DNA of 64,000 nucleotides from Pseudomonas eucalypticola (GTDB lineage Bacteria > Pseudomonadota > Gammaproteobacteria > Pseudomonadales > Pseudomonadaceae), in NCBI RefSeq assembly GCF_013374995.1, contig NZ_CP056030.1, positions 3,752,501-3,816,500 on the forward strand, given 5' to 3'. Under the pieces are notes generated by a model. The model was not told the origin of the DNA. It ran no database searches and worked only from the letters and a program-made list of their open reading frames with translations. Below are positions 17,826 to 26,119 of the stretch, piece after piece. Both the position numbers and the translations under genes were made by a program. The stretch's first letter is position 1. Each line of letters starts with the position of its first letter.

Positions 17826-18716
17826 TCAGCATTCTGGCGTGCAGATTTCGCGCACCATCGCCATCGCCTGTTCGGCCAGGCGCGACAGCGGCCGTTGCTG
17901 CGCCGTGGCAATGAACAGGTGCGTCTGGATCATGGGCTCGATAATCGGCGCCGCCTTGAAGCCTTCCAGTGAATCGAGACGCCGCGCCAGCGCGGATTGG
18001 AACAACACCCCATAGCCCATCCCCCGGTGAATCAGCTCAAGCAATGCGGGGATACTGTCGATCTCCAGGCCGATGTCCAGGGCCAGTGACTGGCGGCTGG
18101 CCTCGGCTTCGATCAGGCGGCGAATGGAATGCGGTTCACTCGGGGTAATCAGCGGGTAATCCGGCAGCGCGTTCATGGGTACTTCGCCAGGCAGGTGCGA
18201 ATCGGCGCTTGCGATCAACATCAACGGCTCGGCATGCACGTGTTCGTACTGGAGCTGCGAGCTCTGGCTGGGGTTGAACAGCAAGGCAAAATCCAGCCGT
18301 CCCAGCAGCAGCCATTCGCGCATCGAGTGGCTCAGCCCCTCCTTGATCCCCAGGATGCAATGGGGAAACCGCTCGCGGAAGGCCGATACCAGGTTCACGG
18401 TATGGCGACGGGAGATATTGGGTGGCAGGCCGATCACTACCTTGCCGGAGAGGCTGCCACGCTGATCGCGCAATTCTTCGCGGGCCACCTGTACCTGTCG
18501 CAATATGCCTTTGCCATGGTCGAAGAACCGCTGCCCGGCATCGGTCAACGACACATTGCGGCCGTTGCGCAGCAACAAGTGCTCAGCCAGCTCAACTTCC
18601 AGCTGCCGCACCTGTCGGCTCACCGCGGACTGTGACAGGTTCAGCACTGCGGCTGCACGGGTGAAGCTGCCGAACTCCGCCACTCGAACAAAACACTCCA
18701 ACTGCTTCAGGTCCAT
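17826..18716 (-). CDS. LysR-family transcriptional regulator
   Basis: 296 residues. The winged helix-turn-helix is MDLKQLECFVRVAEFGSFTR, AAAVLNLSQSAVSRQVRQLE, and the effector-binding domain follows from about residue 92 (GKVVIGLPPNISRRHTVNLV). It resembles the Nac/Cbl-like branch of LysR regulators (IGLPP, GLSHSMREWLLLGRLDFALL). The start is ATG at 18716. It lies upstream of and codirectional with the PDC-hydrolase-like gene and DctA symporter, and a T-N11-A box stands between, so it probably activates them in response to the substrate or product. Confidence 0.92.
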   Translation of the reverse strand: MDLKQLECFVRVAEFGSFTRAAAVLNLSQSAVSRQVRQLEVELAEHLLLRNGRNVSLTDAGQRFFDHGKGILRQVQVAREELRDQRGSLSGKVVIGLPPNISRRHTVNLVSAFRERFPHCILGIKEGLSHSMREWLLLGRLDFALLFNPSQSSQLQYEHVHAEPLMLIASADSHLPGEVPMNALPDYPLITPSEPHSIRRLIEAEASRQSLALDIGLEIDSIPALLELIHRGMGYGVLFQSALARRLDSLEGFKAAPIIEPMIQTHLFIATAQQRPLSRLAEQAMAMVREICTPEC

Positions 18717-18852
18717 GCGTGGCTTCCGGATAAAACGCTCACTCTACCTTGTCAGCGTCGCCCAGGGGGCCCGGCGCCGATGACAGGGTCGAGTGCGATG
18801 TTTCATGAACAGGTTGTTGACGCCCCACCTGTACGTGATGCACTCTGGATCC

Positions 18853-18927
18853 ATGAACCGTTTCCCGCGCACCACCTCGACCCCAATCACCACGACCGCC
18901 ACCGGCGGGCCGTGCGGCGAGGCGTGA
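18853..18927 (+). CDS. Threonine-rich leader peptide (ThrL-like), 24 residues
   Basis: The frame encodes MNRFPRTTSTPITTTATGGP followed by CGEA and a stop. Seven of 24 residues are Thr, clustered between residues 7 and 17. The pattern (M-[NK]-R, Thr/Ile run, then Gly-rich end) resembles the E. coli thr operon leader. A strong intrinsic terminator begins 24 nt after the stop, and the hydrolase gene follows, which is the architecture of transcription attenuation. GGCGGGCC at 18904-18911, just after the last Thr codon, could pair with the 5' arm of the terminator as an antiterminator. The ribosome-binding site is weak (GGA 3 nt before ATG). A chance GC-rich ACC run is the alternative. Confidence 0.5.
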   Translation: MNRFPRTTSTPITTTATGGPCGEA

Positions 18928-18950
18928 GCAGTACCTGACACGCGACACCC

Positions 18951-18982
18951 AAGGCCCCGCCAGCAATGGTCGGGGCCTTTTT
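18951..18982 (+). terminator. Intrinsic terminator/attenuator hairpin
   Basis: A perfect 9-bp stem AAGGCCCCG/CGGGGCCTT with an 11-nt loop is followed by a T-run (18978-18982). It points on the plus strand and lies between the Thr-rich leader and the hydrolase start at 19023. No other plus-strand gene exists upstream for it to terminate, so attenuation of the hydrolase is the natural reading. Confidence 0.8.
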
Positions 18983-19022
18983 CGTGCCCGGACCGGGACT
19001 GGTTTTTTCAAGGAGAAGTACC

Positions 19023-19565
19023 ATGGCTGCATTGAAGCTCAACCAACCCGCCCTGCTGATCATCGACGTGCAGGTCGGCCTGATCCACGGCCCACAGAAG
19101 CCGCTCGGTGGCGAACGCCTGCTGGCCAACATCAACCAGTTGATCGCCCAGGCCCGCGACGCCGGTGCGCCGGTTCTGGCCGTGCGCCACACCGGCCCGG
19201 CCGGCTCGCCCATCGCCCAGGGCAGCGCGTTCTGGCAGGTCGCCCCGGAGCTTGGCCTGAATGAAAGCAACGCGCGGCTGTTCGACAAGCGGGCGGCCAG
19301 CGCCTTCCAGGGCACCGACCTTGAGCAGTGGCTCAAGGCCGATAACATCCAGGACCTGGTGATCGTCGGCCTCAAGACTCAGTATTGCGTCGACACGGCC
19401 TGCCGCGTCGCCGCGCAACTGGGCTTCAAACCGGTGCTGGTGGCCGATGCCCATAGCTGCATGGACACCGACCTGCTGGCCGCCGAAGTCATCATCGCCC
19501 ATCACAATCAAACGTTGAACGGGCCGATCGCGCGCGTGGTGGACACCGCGCAGGTGCAGTTCTGA
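19023..19565 (+). CDS. Isochorismatase-family cysteine hydrolase
   Basis: 180 residues. The catalytic triad of the family is present: Asp in ALLIIDVQVGL, a Lys in the middle region (ARLFDKRAASAF), and nucleophile Cys in VGLKTQYCVDTACRVAAQLG. Members hydrolyse amides, ureas or carbamates (nicotinamidase, biuret or carbamoyl hydrolases). HDE-type residues for isochorismate are not evident, so isochorismate is an unlikely substrate. A strong AAGGAGAAG precedes the ATG. The gene follows a Thr-rich leader peptide and an intrinsic terminator, suggesting attenuation control. It converges with the MetQ-type gene, with 6 nt between the stops. Confidence 0.9.
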   Translation: MAALKLNQPALLIIDVQVGLIHGPQKPLGGERLLANINQLIAQARDAGAPVLAVRHTGPAGSPIAQGSAFWQVAPELGLNESNARLFDKRAASAFQGTDLEQWLKADNIQDLVIVGLKTQYCVDTACRVAAQLGFKPVLVADAHSCMDTDLLAAEVIIAHHNQTLNGPIARVVDTAQVQF

Positions 19566-19571
19566 CGTTGC

Positions 19572-20351
19572 TCAGAAAGCCGGAACCACGTCGCCGTGGT
19601 AGCGTTCCAGGATGAACTGTTTGACTTGCGGTGAGTTCAGCAAGGCGCCCAGCTTCTGGACCGCCGGGTCGTTGGCCTTGTCGCGGCGCACGTACAGGTA
19701 GTTGGCGTACGGCGACTGCGAACCTTCGATGAACAGGGCGTCCTGGTGCGGCACCAGCTTGGCTTCCAGCGCATAGTTGGCATTGATCAGCGCCAGATCC
19801 ACCTGGTTCAGTACACGCGGCAGCATGGCCGCCTCAAGCTCCTTGAACTTCAGGTGCTTGGGGTTGGCGACGATGTCCTGCTGGGTGGCCATGATGTTGT
19901 TCGGGTCCTTGAGGGTGATCAGGCCCTGCTTGGCGATCAGCAGTAGCGCGCGGCCCGAGTTGGCCGGGTCGTTGGGGATGGCTACGGTGGCGCCGTCCTT
20001 GAGTTCGGCGATGCTCTTGATCTTCTTCGAATACGCACCGAAGGGTTCAATGTGGACGGCCACGATCGGCACCTGGTCGCTGCTGGGGCGGTCTTTCTTG
20101 TACGCGTCGTAGTACGGTTTGCTCTGGAAGTAGTTGGCGTCCAGCTGGCCTTCGTCCACCTGGCGGTCCGGCTGCACGTAGTCGGAAAACACCTTGACGT
20201 CCAGGGTCACGCCCTCCTTCGCCAGTTCAGGCTTGAGGAACTCCAGGATCTCGGCGTGTGGCACCGGCACCACGGCGATTTTCAAGGTTTCGGCATGGGC
20301 CGTGCCCAGGGCGGCGACCAGCAGTGCAGCAGACAGAACGATGCGTTTCAC
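19572..20351 (-). CDS. MetQ/NlpA-family substrate-binding protein
   Basis: 259 residues, a periplasmic solute-binding protein of the methionine ABC-uptake family. The signal peptide MKRIVLSAALLVAALGTAHA has no lipobox, so it is probably soluble. The family core is clear: VVPVPHAEILEFLKPELAKE, FSDYVQPDRQVDEGQLDANY, FGAYSKKIKSIAELKDGATV, IPNDPANSGRALLLI. The start is GTG at 20351, whose bases overlap the TGA of the upstream oxidase (GTGA), so translation is coupled. No MetN or MetI gene lies nearby, so the protein must feed a transporter encoded elsewhere. Linkage to a methyl-amino-acid oxidase suggests an N-methylated amino acid ligand. Confidence 0.9.
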   Translation of the reverse strand: MKRIVLSAALLVAALGTAHAETLKIAVVPVPHAEILEFLKPELAKEGVTLDVKVFSDYVQPDRQVDEGQLDANYFQSKPYYDAYKKDRPSSDQVPIVAVHIEPFGAYSKKIKSIAELKDGATVAIPNDPANSGRALLLIAKQGLITLKDPNNIMATQQDIVANPKHLKFKELEAAMLPRVLNQVDLALINANYALEAKLVPHQDALFIEGSQSPYANYLYVRRDKANDPAVQKLGALLNSPQVKQFILERYHGDVVPAF

Positions 20352-21526
20352 GATGCATTACCTTTGAAGCGTTGCAGGGAAAAGGACGACAGGTCCAGGT
20401 CAGTGGTACCCCGCGTGCACCATTGGGCGAAGGCTTCGCCCAGGGCAGCCGAGTGTTTGAAGCCGTGGCCGGAGCAGGCACTGACCACCAGGGTGTGCTG
20501 CAGGGCCGGGTGCCGGTCAATGATGAAATGCCGGTCGGGCGTCACGGTGTAGGCGCACACGGCAGACTTCACCACCCGCGGGGTGACACCGGCGATACGG
20601 CCTTGAACCTGCTGCTCGTACATCTCGCGCTCTTCGGCCGCCGACACCGTGCGGGCCAGGGTGTCGGGGTGGCCGGCGACCTTGTACTGGGCGGTGGCGA
20701 TTTTCAGGCTTCCCTCGCCCGGCAGGGCCGGAAAGCCGTAATTGATGCAATCGTCGCCACGCCCGTGGGTGAAGATGAAGGTCGGCGAGGCGCCTTCCAG
20801 GCCAGCGTTGTGCGCCAGTTCGAACCAGAACAGCTTCTGCCGGTAGACACTCAGCAGGCCATCGAACGGCTCGCCCAGCAGGCCGCCGGCCCAGTTGCCC
20901 GCACTGATCACCAGCTTGCCGGCACGAAGGGTGCGCTGGTCGGTGGTGACGGTCACGCCTTGGGCATCTGATGCAATGGCGGTGACCGTCTCACCTTTGA
21001 ACAAGGTGGCGCCGTGCTGCTCGGCCAGTTGCAGTTGCACGGCGATGCAACGCTCGGGCCGCACAAACCCGCCTTCAGGCTCGAAATAGCCGATGGCGTT
21101 GTCACGCACCTGGGCAAATTGCGGGAAGCGCTGGCGGATCTGTACAGCGTCCAATACCTCGTGCTCGATCCCGTAGGTACGGGCCAGGCCGATGGTGCGC
21201 AGTGTGAAGTCGCTGGCGTCGGCGGGGTCGAAATCGGCGCTGGAGGTGAGCACCAGCAGGCCGGACTGCTCGAACAGCGCCTCGCCCGACAGGTCCTCCA
21301 GCTCACGCCAGATCGCCTGGGAACGGCGGACGATAGGCACATACTGCGCGCCTTCGCCCACGGACAAGCGCGTGATGCGGGTGTCGCCGTGGCTTGAACC
21401 CAGGTTGTGCGGAGGATGGTGACGGTCGATGCCGGCTACGTTGACCCCGGCCTTGGCCAGTTGATAGACGGTTGCCGCGCCCATGGCGCCCAAGCCGAGC
21501 ACCAGAACGTCATAGTGTTTTTCCAT
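20348..21526 (-). CDS. solA: N-methyl-L-tryptophan oxidase / monomeric sarcosine oxidase family
   Basis: 392-residue flavoprotein that oxidatively demethylates an N-methyl amino acid, releasing formaldehyde and hydrogen peroxide. The N-terminal dinucleotide motif is VLVLGLGAMGAATVYQLAKA. The covalent-FAD Cys of this family is in VSACSGHGFKHSAALGE near residue 315-320, and GSSHGDTRITRLSVGEGAQY is the conserved substrate/flavin loop. Length and motifs fit MSOX/SolA. Sarcosine, N-methyltryptophan or pipecolate cannot be told apart from sequence. Its TGA overlaps the GTG start of the MetQ-type gene, so the two form an operon. A perfect 14-bp palindrome lies 67-80 bp upstream. Confidence 0.88.
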   Translation of the reverse strand: MEKHYDVLVLGLGAMGAATVYQLAKAGVNVAGIDRHHPPHNLGSSHGDTRITRLSVGEGAQYVPIVRRSQAIWRELEDLSGEALFEQSGLLVLTSSADFDPADASDFTLRTIGLARTYGIEHEVLDAVQIRQRFPQFAQVRDNAIGYFEPEGGFVRPERCIAVQLQLAEQHGATLFKGETVTAIASDAQGVTVTTDQRTLRAGKLVISAGNWAGGLLGEPFDGLLSVYRQKLFWFELAHNAGLEGASPTFIFTHGRGDDCINYGFPALPGEGSLKIATAQYKVAGHPDTLARTVSAAEEREMYEQQVQGRIAGVTPRVVKSAVCAYTVTPDRHFIIDRHPALQHTLVVSACSGHGFKHSAALGEAFAQWCTRGTTDLDLSSFSLQRFKGNAS

Positions 21527-21592
21527 GCCCAGGTGCCTTGCAAAAAGCGCCTAGTTCAGGGGGAAACACGGCAAGAATCAACGATCAAAAAA

Positions 21593-21606
21593 GCATAAGC
21601 TTATGC
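21593..21606. promoter_or_regulatory. 14-bp perfect palindrome upstream of the solA-like operon
   Basis: GCATAAGCTTATGC is a perfect dyad in an AT-richer stretch between the divergently placed solA-like gene (start 21526) and the 3' end of xthA. Its position 67 bp before the start is right for an operator. No regulator gene is adjacent. Confidence 0.5.
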
Positions 21607-21656
21607 CTCTAACGCAGCCTGGCTGCGCCCCCTGACAGGGACCAGTCATGAGGCGG

Positions 21657-22451
21657 CTACCTGCGCTTGCGCGTGCCCAACTCTATCCATACCGGCGCGT
21701 GATCACTGGCGTGCTCCTCGTTGCGCACCCAGGCGTCCACCCCAGCATTTTTCAGGTACGGCGCCAGCGCCGGGTTGAGCAACAGGTGGTCGATGCGCAA
21801 CCCACAGTTGCGGGGCCAGTGCTGGCGGAAGTAGTCCCAGAAGGTAAACACCTGTTCATCGGGGTACAGGTGACGCACGGCGTCAGTCCAGCCCTGGGCC
21901 AGCAAGCGCTGGTACGCGTCGCGGCTCTCGGGCTGCAACAAGGCGTCCTTGAGCCAGGACTTGGGGTTATAGATGTCGAAATCGGTGGGCACCACATTGT
22001 AATCGCCCGCCAGCACCACCGGGTGGTCGCTGGCCTGCAGGGCCTGCGCATGCTGGATCAGGCGCTCGAACCAGGCCAGCTTATAGTCGAACTTCGGCCC
22101 TGGCTGCGGGTTACCGTTGGGCAGGTACAGGCAGCCTACCAGCACCCCATGCACCGCGGCTTCCAGGTAGCGGCTTTGCGTGTCGCTGTCGTCGCCCGGC
22201 AAACCGCGGCGCGACTCCAGCGGCTGTGCATCCCGCGCCAGAATGGCGACGCCGTTCCAGGAGGGTTGGCCGTGGTGCAGGGTGCCGTAGCCGATGGCTT
22301 CGAAGTCGGCCGCGGGAAATTGCCCGTCGGCGGCCTTGAGCTCCTGCAGGCAGGCAATGTCCGGGCGCTCGCGCTCTAGCCACTGCAACAGGTTGGGCAA
22401 CCGGGCGCGCAGGCCGTTGATGTTGAAGGTGGCGATTTTCAAGGCTTTCAT
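21657..22451 (-). CDS. xthA: Exodeoxyribonuclease III
   Basis: 264-residue Mg-dependent AP endonuclease and 3'-exonuclease of base-excision repair. Family signatures in order: KIATFNINGLRARLPNLLQW, catalytic Glu in CLQELKAADGQFP, GCLYLPNGNPQPGPKFDYKL, GDYNVVPTDFDIYNPKSW, FTFWDYFRQHWPRNCGLRID, and the His of the terminal ASDHAPVWIEL. The start is ATG at 22451. It is divergent from ligD, which starts about 195 nt away, so two break-repair functions sit back to back. Pseudomonads usually carry more than one xth paralogue, so this may not be the housekeeping copy. Confidence 0.93.
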   Translation of the reverse strand: MKALKIATFNINGLRARLPNLLQWLERERPDIACLQELKAADGQFPAADFEAIGYGTLHHGQPSWNGVAILARDAQPLESRRGLPGDDSDTQSRYLEAAVHGVLVGCLYLPNGNPQPGPKFDYKLAWFERLIQHAQALQASDHPVVLAGDYNVVPTDFDIYNPKSWLKDALLQPESRDAYQRLLAQGWTDAVRHLYPDEQVFTFWDYFRQHWPRNCGLRIDHLLLNPALAPYLKNAGVDAWVRNEEHASDHAPVWIELGTRKRR

Positions 22452-22646
22452 GCGGGCTCCTCGGGGCGCGTTCCAGGCCGTGACCGTTTGAACCTGAGCG
22501 GCGCCACTCGTTCACCCCGCGGGAACTCTACGGCCCCCGCGCCCCTCCACTTTCCAGGTCTCTATGAAATGTATTCCAGCGCAGCATGCGCCGAGTTGGG
22601 ATGCATTGCGTACAAAGCCTGGAACCCTGCGCGCCGGAGAATCCCC

Positions 22647-25169
22647 ATGGCCCGTTCCCTGAAGGAATACCACAGCAAGCGCAACTTCGACGCCACCCCC
22701 GAACCCAGCGGCAAGGGCGGCCAGCGGGGCAAAGCCCATGCGCTGCAGTACTGTATCCAGAAACACGATGCCAGCCACCTGCACTACGACTTTCGCCTGG
22801 AACTGGATGGCACGCTGAAGAGCTGGGCCATCCCCAAGGGCCCGTCGCTGGACCCCAAGGTGCGGCGCCTGGCGGTGCACGTGGAAGACCACCCACTCGA
22901 TTACGCCAATTTCGAGGGCCATATTCCCGAGGGCCACTACGGCGGCGGTGATGTCATCGTCTGGGACCGTGGCGTGTGGATCCCCGAAGGCAACCCCCAG
23001 CAAAGCTATGAAAAAGGCAAGCTGCGCTTCCGCCTGCAGGGGGAAAAGCTGTCCGGTATCTGGAACCTGTTTCGCACCCACCTTGCAGGCAAGAAGGAAC
23101 AATGGCTGCTGATCAAGTCCGCCGACGGCGAAGCCCGCCCCGAGGCGGAGTTCGACATTGTCGCGGCACTGCCCGACAGCGTCCTCAGCGACCGTACCCT
23201 GGCGCCCAAGGCCCGGCAATCGACGAAGGCCGCCAAGGCCCCGGCCAAGCCCAAGGCGAAAACCAAACCCCAGTCCCTGAGTGGCGCGCGCAAGGCCACC
23301 CTGCCCGCTACCCTCACGCCGGAGCTGGCCACGCTGGTCGAGTCCGCCCCCAGCGGCGACTGGCGCTACGAGGTCAAGTTCGACGGCTACCGGGTGCTGG
23401 CGCGCATCGACGGCGACGAGGTGCGCCTGTTTACCCGCAACGGCAACGACTGGACGGCGAAAATGCCCAGCCAGGCCAATGCCCTCGCCGGGCTAGGGGT
23501 ACAGTCAGCCTGGCTGGACGGCGAAATGGTGGTGGCCCGGGAAGATGGCGTCTCAGACTTCCAGGCGTTGCAAAATGCCTTCGATGACGGCCGCGACGAG
23601 GCCATCGTTTATTACCTGTTCGACGCCCTGTACCTCAATGGCCTGGACCTGCGCCAGTGTCCCCTGCAGGAGCGTCGCGCGGCCCTGGAGGCCCTGCTGG
23701 CGCCCAGCGAGGCAGCGCAACTGCGCTATTCGGCCGATTTCGACGAACCGGTCCAATCCCTGCTCGACAGCGCCTGCCGCATGGGCATGGAGGGCCTGAT
23801 CGGCAAGCGCGCCGACAGCCTGTACAGCGGCAAACGCAGCAGTGACTGGGTCAAGCTCAAGTGCCAGCAACGCCAGGAATTCGTGATTGTCGGTTACACC
23901 GACCCCAAGGGCAGCCGCAGCGGTTTCGGCGCGCTGCTGCTGGCCTTGCACGACCGTGACAGCGGCGAGCTGCGCTTCGCCGGCAAGGTGGGCACCGGCT
24001 TCAACACCGCGACCCTGGCCAGCATTCTGCAGAAACTCGAGCCCCTGCAAGTGCCCAAACCTCAGTTCAGCCGCCCCCCCACCGGCGCCCAGGCCCGTGA
24101 CGTGCACTGGCTCAAGCCCGTCCTGTTGGCGGAAGTCGCCTACGCCCAAATGACCCGCGACGGCGTGGTCCGCCACTCGGTCTTCCACGGCCTGCGCGAT
24201 GACAAGCCGGCCAAGGCCATCGACCTGGAGCAACCCGTGAACACCAGCAAGGCAACCCCCCGTAAAGCCACCCCCGGCAAAGCCAAGACCAGCGCCAGCC
24301 GCGAAAGCCTGCGCCTGACCCACCCTGACCGCGTCATCGATGCCAGCTGCGGCGCCACCAAGCGTCAGGTCGCCGAGTACTACACCCAAGTGGCGGCCTG
24401 GATCGAGCCGCACCTCAAGCGGCGCCCGGTGGCGCTGGTGCGGGCCCCGGAGGGTCTGGCCGGTGAACTGTTTTTCCAGAAAAACGCCGCGCACCTGGAC
24501 ATCCCCGGGCTGGTCACCGACGAGGCCGCCGGGCAGACCGTGATGATCATCAACCGCCCCGACGCGTTGCTCGGCGCGGTGCAGATGAACACCCTGGAGC
24601 TGCACACCTGGAACGCCACAGACCAGAACTACGACAAACCCGACCGCTTTATCCTGGACCTGGACCCCGACCCCGCCCTGCCGTGGAAAAGCATGCTCGA
24701 AGCCACACAACTGACCTTGACCTTGCTCGACGAGCTGGGCCTGAACGCCTTCCTCAAGACCAGTGGCGGCAAGGGCATGCACATTGTCGTGCCGCTGACC
24801 CGGCGCGCGGGCTGGGACGAAGTGAAGGACTTCGCCCACGCCATCGTCAAGCACCTGGCAGGCTTGTTCCCCGACCGCCTGACCTCGGTGTCCGGGCCCA
24901 AGAACCGCGTGGGCAAGATCTTCATCGACTACCTGCGCAACACCAAGGGCGCTACCACGGCCTGTGCCTACACGCTTCGCGCTCGCGAGGGCCTGCCGGT
25001 ATCGGTGCCCATTCGCCGCGACGAGCTGAGCGAGCTCAAGGGTGCCAACCAGTGGACCCTCTTCAACCTGCACGAACGCCTGGCGGACAGCGACGATCCC
25101 TGGGCCGACTACGGGGCGACCAAGCAGTCCATCACCGCCGCCCTGCGCGACCGCCTTGGGGGTGACTGA
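22647..25169 (+). CDS. ligD: Multifunctional ATP-dependent DNA ligase LigD
   Basis: Non-homologous end-joining enzyme of 840 residues with domain order phosphoesterase-ligase-polymerase, as in P. aeruginosa. The 3'-phosphoesterase comes first (ASHLHYDFRLELDGTLKSWA at about residues 40-60, then EDHPLDYANFEGHIPEGHYG). The ligase motif I is YEVKFDGYRVLARID with the adenylated Lys near residue 244. The primase-polymerase follows a Lys/Pro/Ala-rich linker and keeps both Asp of ILDLDPDPALPW near 671 and FIDYLRN near 760. The open frame reaches 22488, but ATG 22647 with GGAGA gives the canonical MARSLKEYHSKRNF. Its stop overlaps the DUF72 start (TGATG). Confidence 0.97.
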   Translation: MARSLKEYHSKRNFDATPEPSGKGGQRGKAHALQYCIQKHDASHLHYDFRLELDGTLKSWAIPKGPSLDPKVRRLAVHVEDHPLDYANFEGHIPEGHYGGGDVIVWDRGVWIPEGNPQQSYEKGKLRFRLQGEKLSGIWNLFRTHLAGKKEQWLLIKSADGEARPEAEFDIVAALPDSVLSDRTLAPKARQSTKAAKAPAKPKAKTKPQSLSGARKATLPATLTPELATLVESAPSGDWRYEVKFDGYRVLARIDGDEVRLFTRNGNDWTAKMPSQANALAGLGVQSAWLDGEMVVAREDGVSDFQALQNAFDDGRDEAIVYYLFDALYLNGLDLRQCPLQERRAALEALLAPSEAAQLRYSADFDEPVQSLLDSACRMGMEGLIGKRADSLYSGKRSSDWVKLKCQQRQEFVIVGYTDPKGSRSGFGALLLALHDRDSGELRFAGKVGTGFNTATLASILQKLEPLQVPKPQFSRPPTGAQARDVHWLKPVLLAEVAYAQMTRDGVVRHSVFHGLRDDKPAKAIDLEQPVNTSKATPRKATPGKAKTSASRESLRLTHPDRVIDASCGATKRQVAEYYTQVAAWIEPHLKRRPVALVRAPEGLAGELFFQKNAAHLDIPGLVTDEAAGQTVMIINRPDALLGAVQMNTLELHTWNATDQNYDKPDRFILDLDPDPALPWKSMLEATQLTLTLLDELGLNAFLKTSGGKGMHIVVPLTRRAGWDEVKDFAHAIVKHLAGLFPDRLTSVSGPKNRVGKIFIDYLRNTKGATTACAYTLRAREGLPVSVPIRRDELSELKGANQWTLFNLHERLADSDDPWADYGATKQSITAALRDRLGGD

Positions 25170-26092
25170 TGGCCAAGGCGCGGGTGCACATAGGCATTTC
25201 TGGCTGGCGCTACACGCCCTGGCGCGGCGATTTCTACCCCGAAGGGCTGCGCCAGAAAGACGAGCTGCGTTTTGCCTCGCGAGCCGTCAACAGCATCGAG
25301 ATCAACGGCACCTTCTATGCCCTGCAGCGGCCCCAGCGCTTCGCTGAATGGGCCAGCGAAACCCCCGAGGGGTTCGTGTTCAGCGTCAAGGGCCCGCGCT
25401 TCATTACCCATGTCAAACGCCTGCGCGACATCGAGGAGGCCATGGCCAACTTTTACGCCTCCGGCCCCCTGTCGCTGGGTGACCGCCTTGGCCCAACCCT
25501 GTGGCAATTCCCGCCGAACTTCACATTCGACGCCGGGCTGTTCGAGGACTTCCTGGCCGGCCTGCCGCGCACCGGGCAACAGGCGATCGCGCTGGCCAAA
25601 GGCTGTGCCGAGCGCCTGCAACACCCTGGCTACCTGGACGGCAACCCCAAGCAGGCGCTGCGCCACGCGGTGGAAATTCGCAATGACAGCTTTATCGACC
25701 CCGCCTTCGTGGCTTTGCTGCGCAAACACCACGTCGCCCTGGTGATTGCCGACGCCGCGCGCAAATGGCCCCACGTTCAGGATGTTACCGCCGACTTTCT
25801 GTACCTGCGTTTGCACGGGGACAAGAAGCTCTACAGCAGCGGCTATTCGGATGCAGCCCTCAAGCAATGGCAGAAACGCCTGCAGGCCTGGAAGCGCGGG
25901 GCCCAGCCCGGCGACGCCGACTTGATCGATGCCCACAGCGAACCCCCGAAAGCCAGCCAGCGGGACGTCTATTGCTACTTCGACAATGACATCAAGGTAC
26001 GCGCGCCGTATGACGCGCGTCGATTGCTGACGCTGCTGAAGCTGGACAAGGGCCTGCAGACCACTCCCGGCGAACCTACCGACACCCTGTAA
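25169..26092 (+). CDS. DUF72-domain protein
   Basis: 307 residues of the DUF72 (YecE) TIM-barrel family, whose biochemical activity is not established. Typical segments are HIGISGWRYTPWRGDFYPEG, NSIEINGTFYALQRPQRFAE, RLGPTLWQFPPNFTFD, HAVEIRNDSF and the late RDVYCYFDNDIKVRAPYDA. The start overlaps the ligD stop by one base, so it is co-translated with LigD. It ends 27 nt from the convergent ku gene. Its place between ligD and ku suggests a link with end joining or DNA damage, but that is inference from position only. Confidence 0.9.
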   Translation: MAKARVHIGISGWRYTPWRGDFYPEGLRQKDELRFASRAVNSIEINGTFYALQRPQRFAEWASETPEGFVFSVKGPRFITHVKRLRDIEEAMANFYASGPLSLGDRLGPTLWQFPPNFTFDAGLFEDFLAGLPRTGQQAIALAKGCAERLQHPGYLDGNPKQALRHAVEIRNDSFIDPAFVALLRKHHVALVIADAARKWPHVQDVTADFLYLRLHGDKKLYSSGYSDAALKQWQKRLQAWKRGAQPGDADLIDAHSEPPKASQRDVYCYFDNDIKVRAPYDARRLLTLLKLDKGLQTTPGEPTDTL

Positions 26093-26119
26093 CGCACGTG
26101 CAGCCAAAGGCAGCAGCGG

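Noticed and set aside
23553..25073. 506-codon open frame antisense to ligD.
   Set aside because: It is a mirror of GC-rich ligD codons with no recognisable domain.
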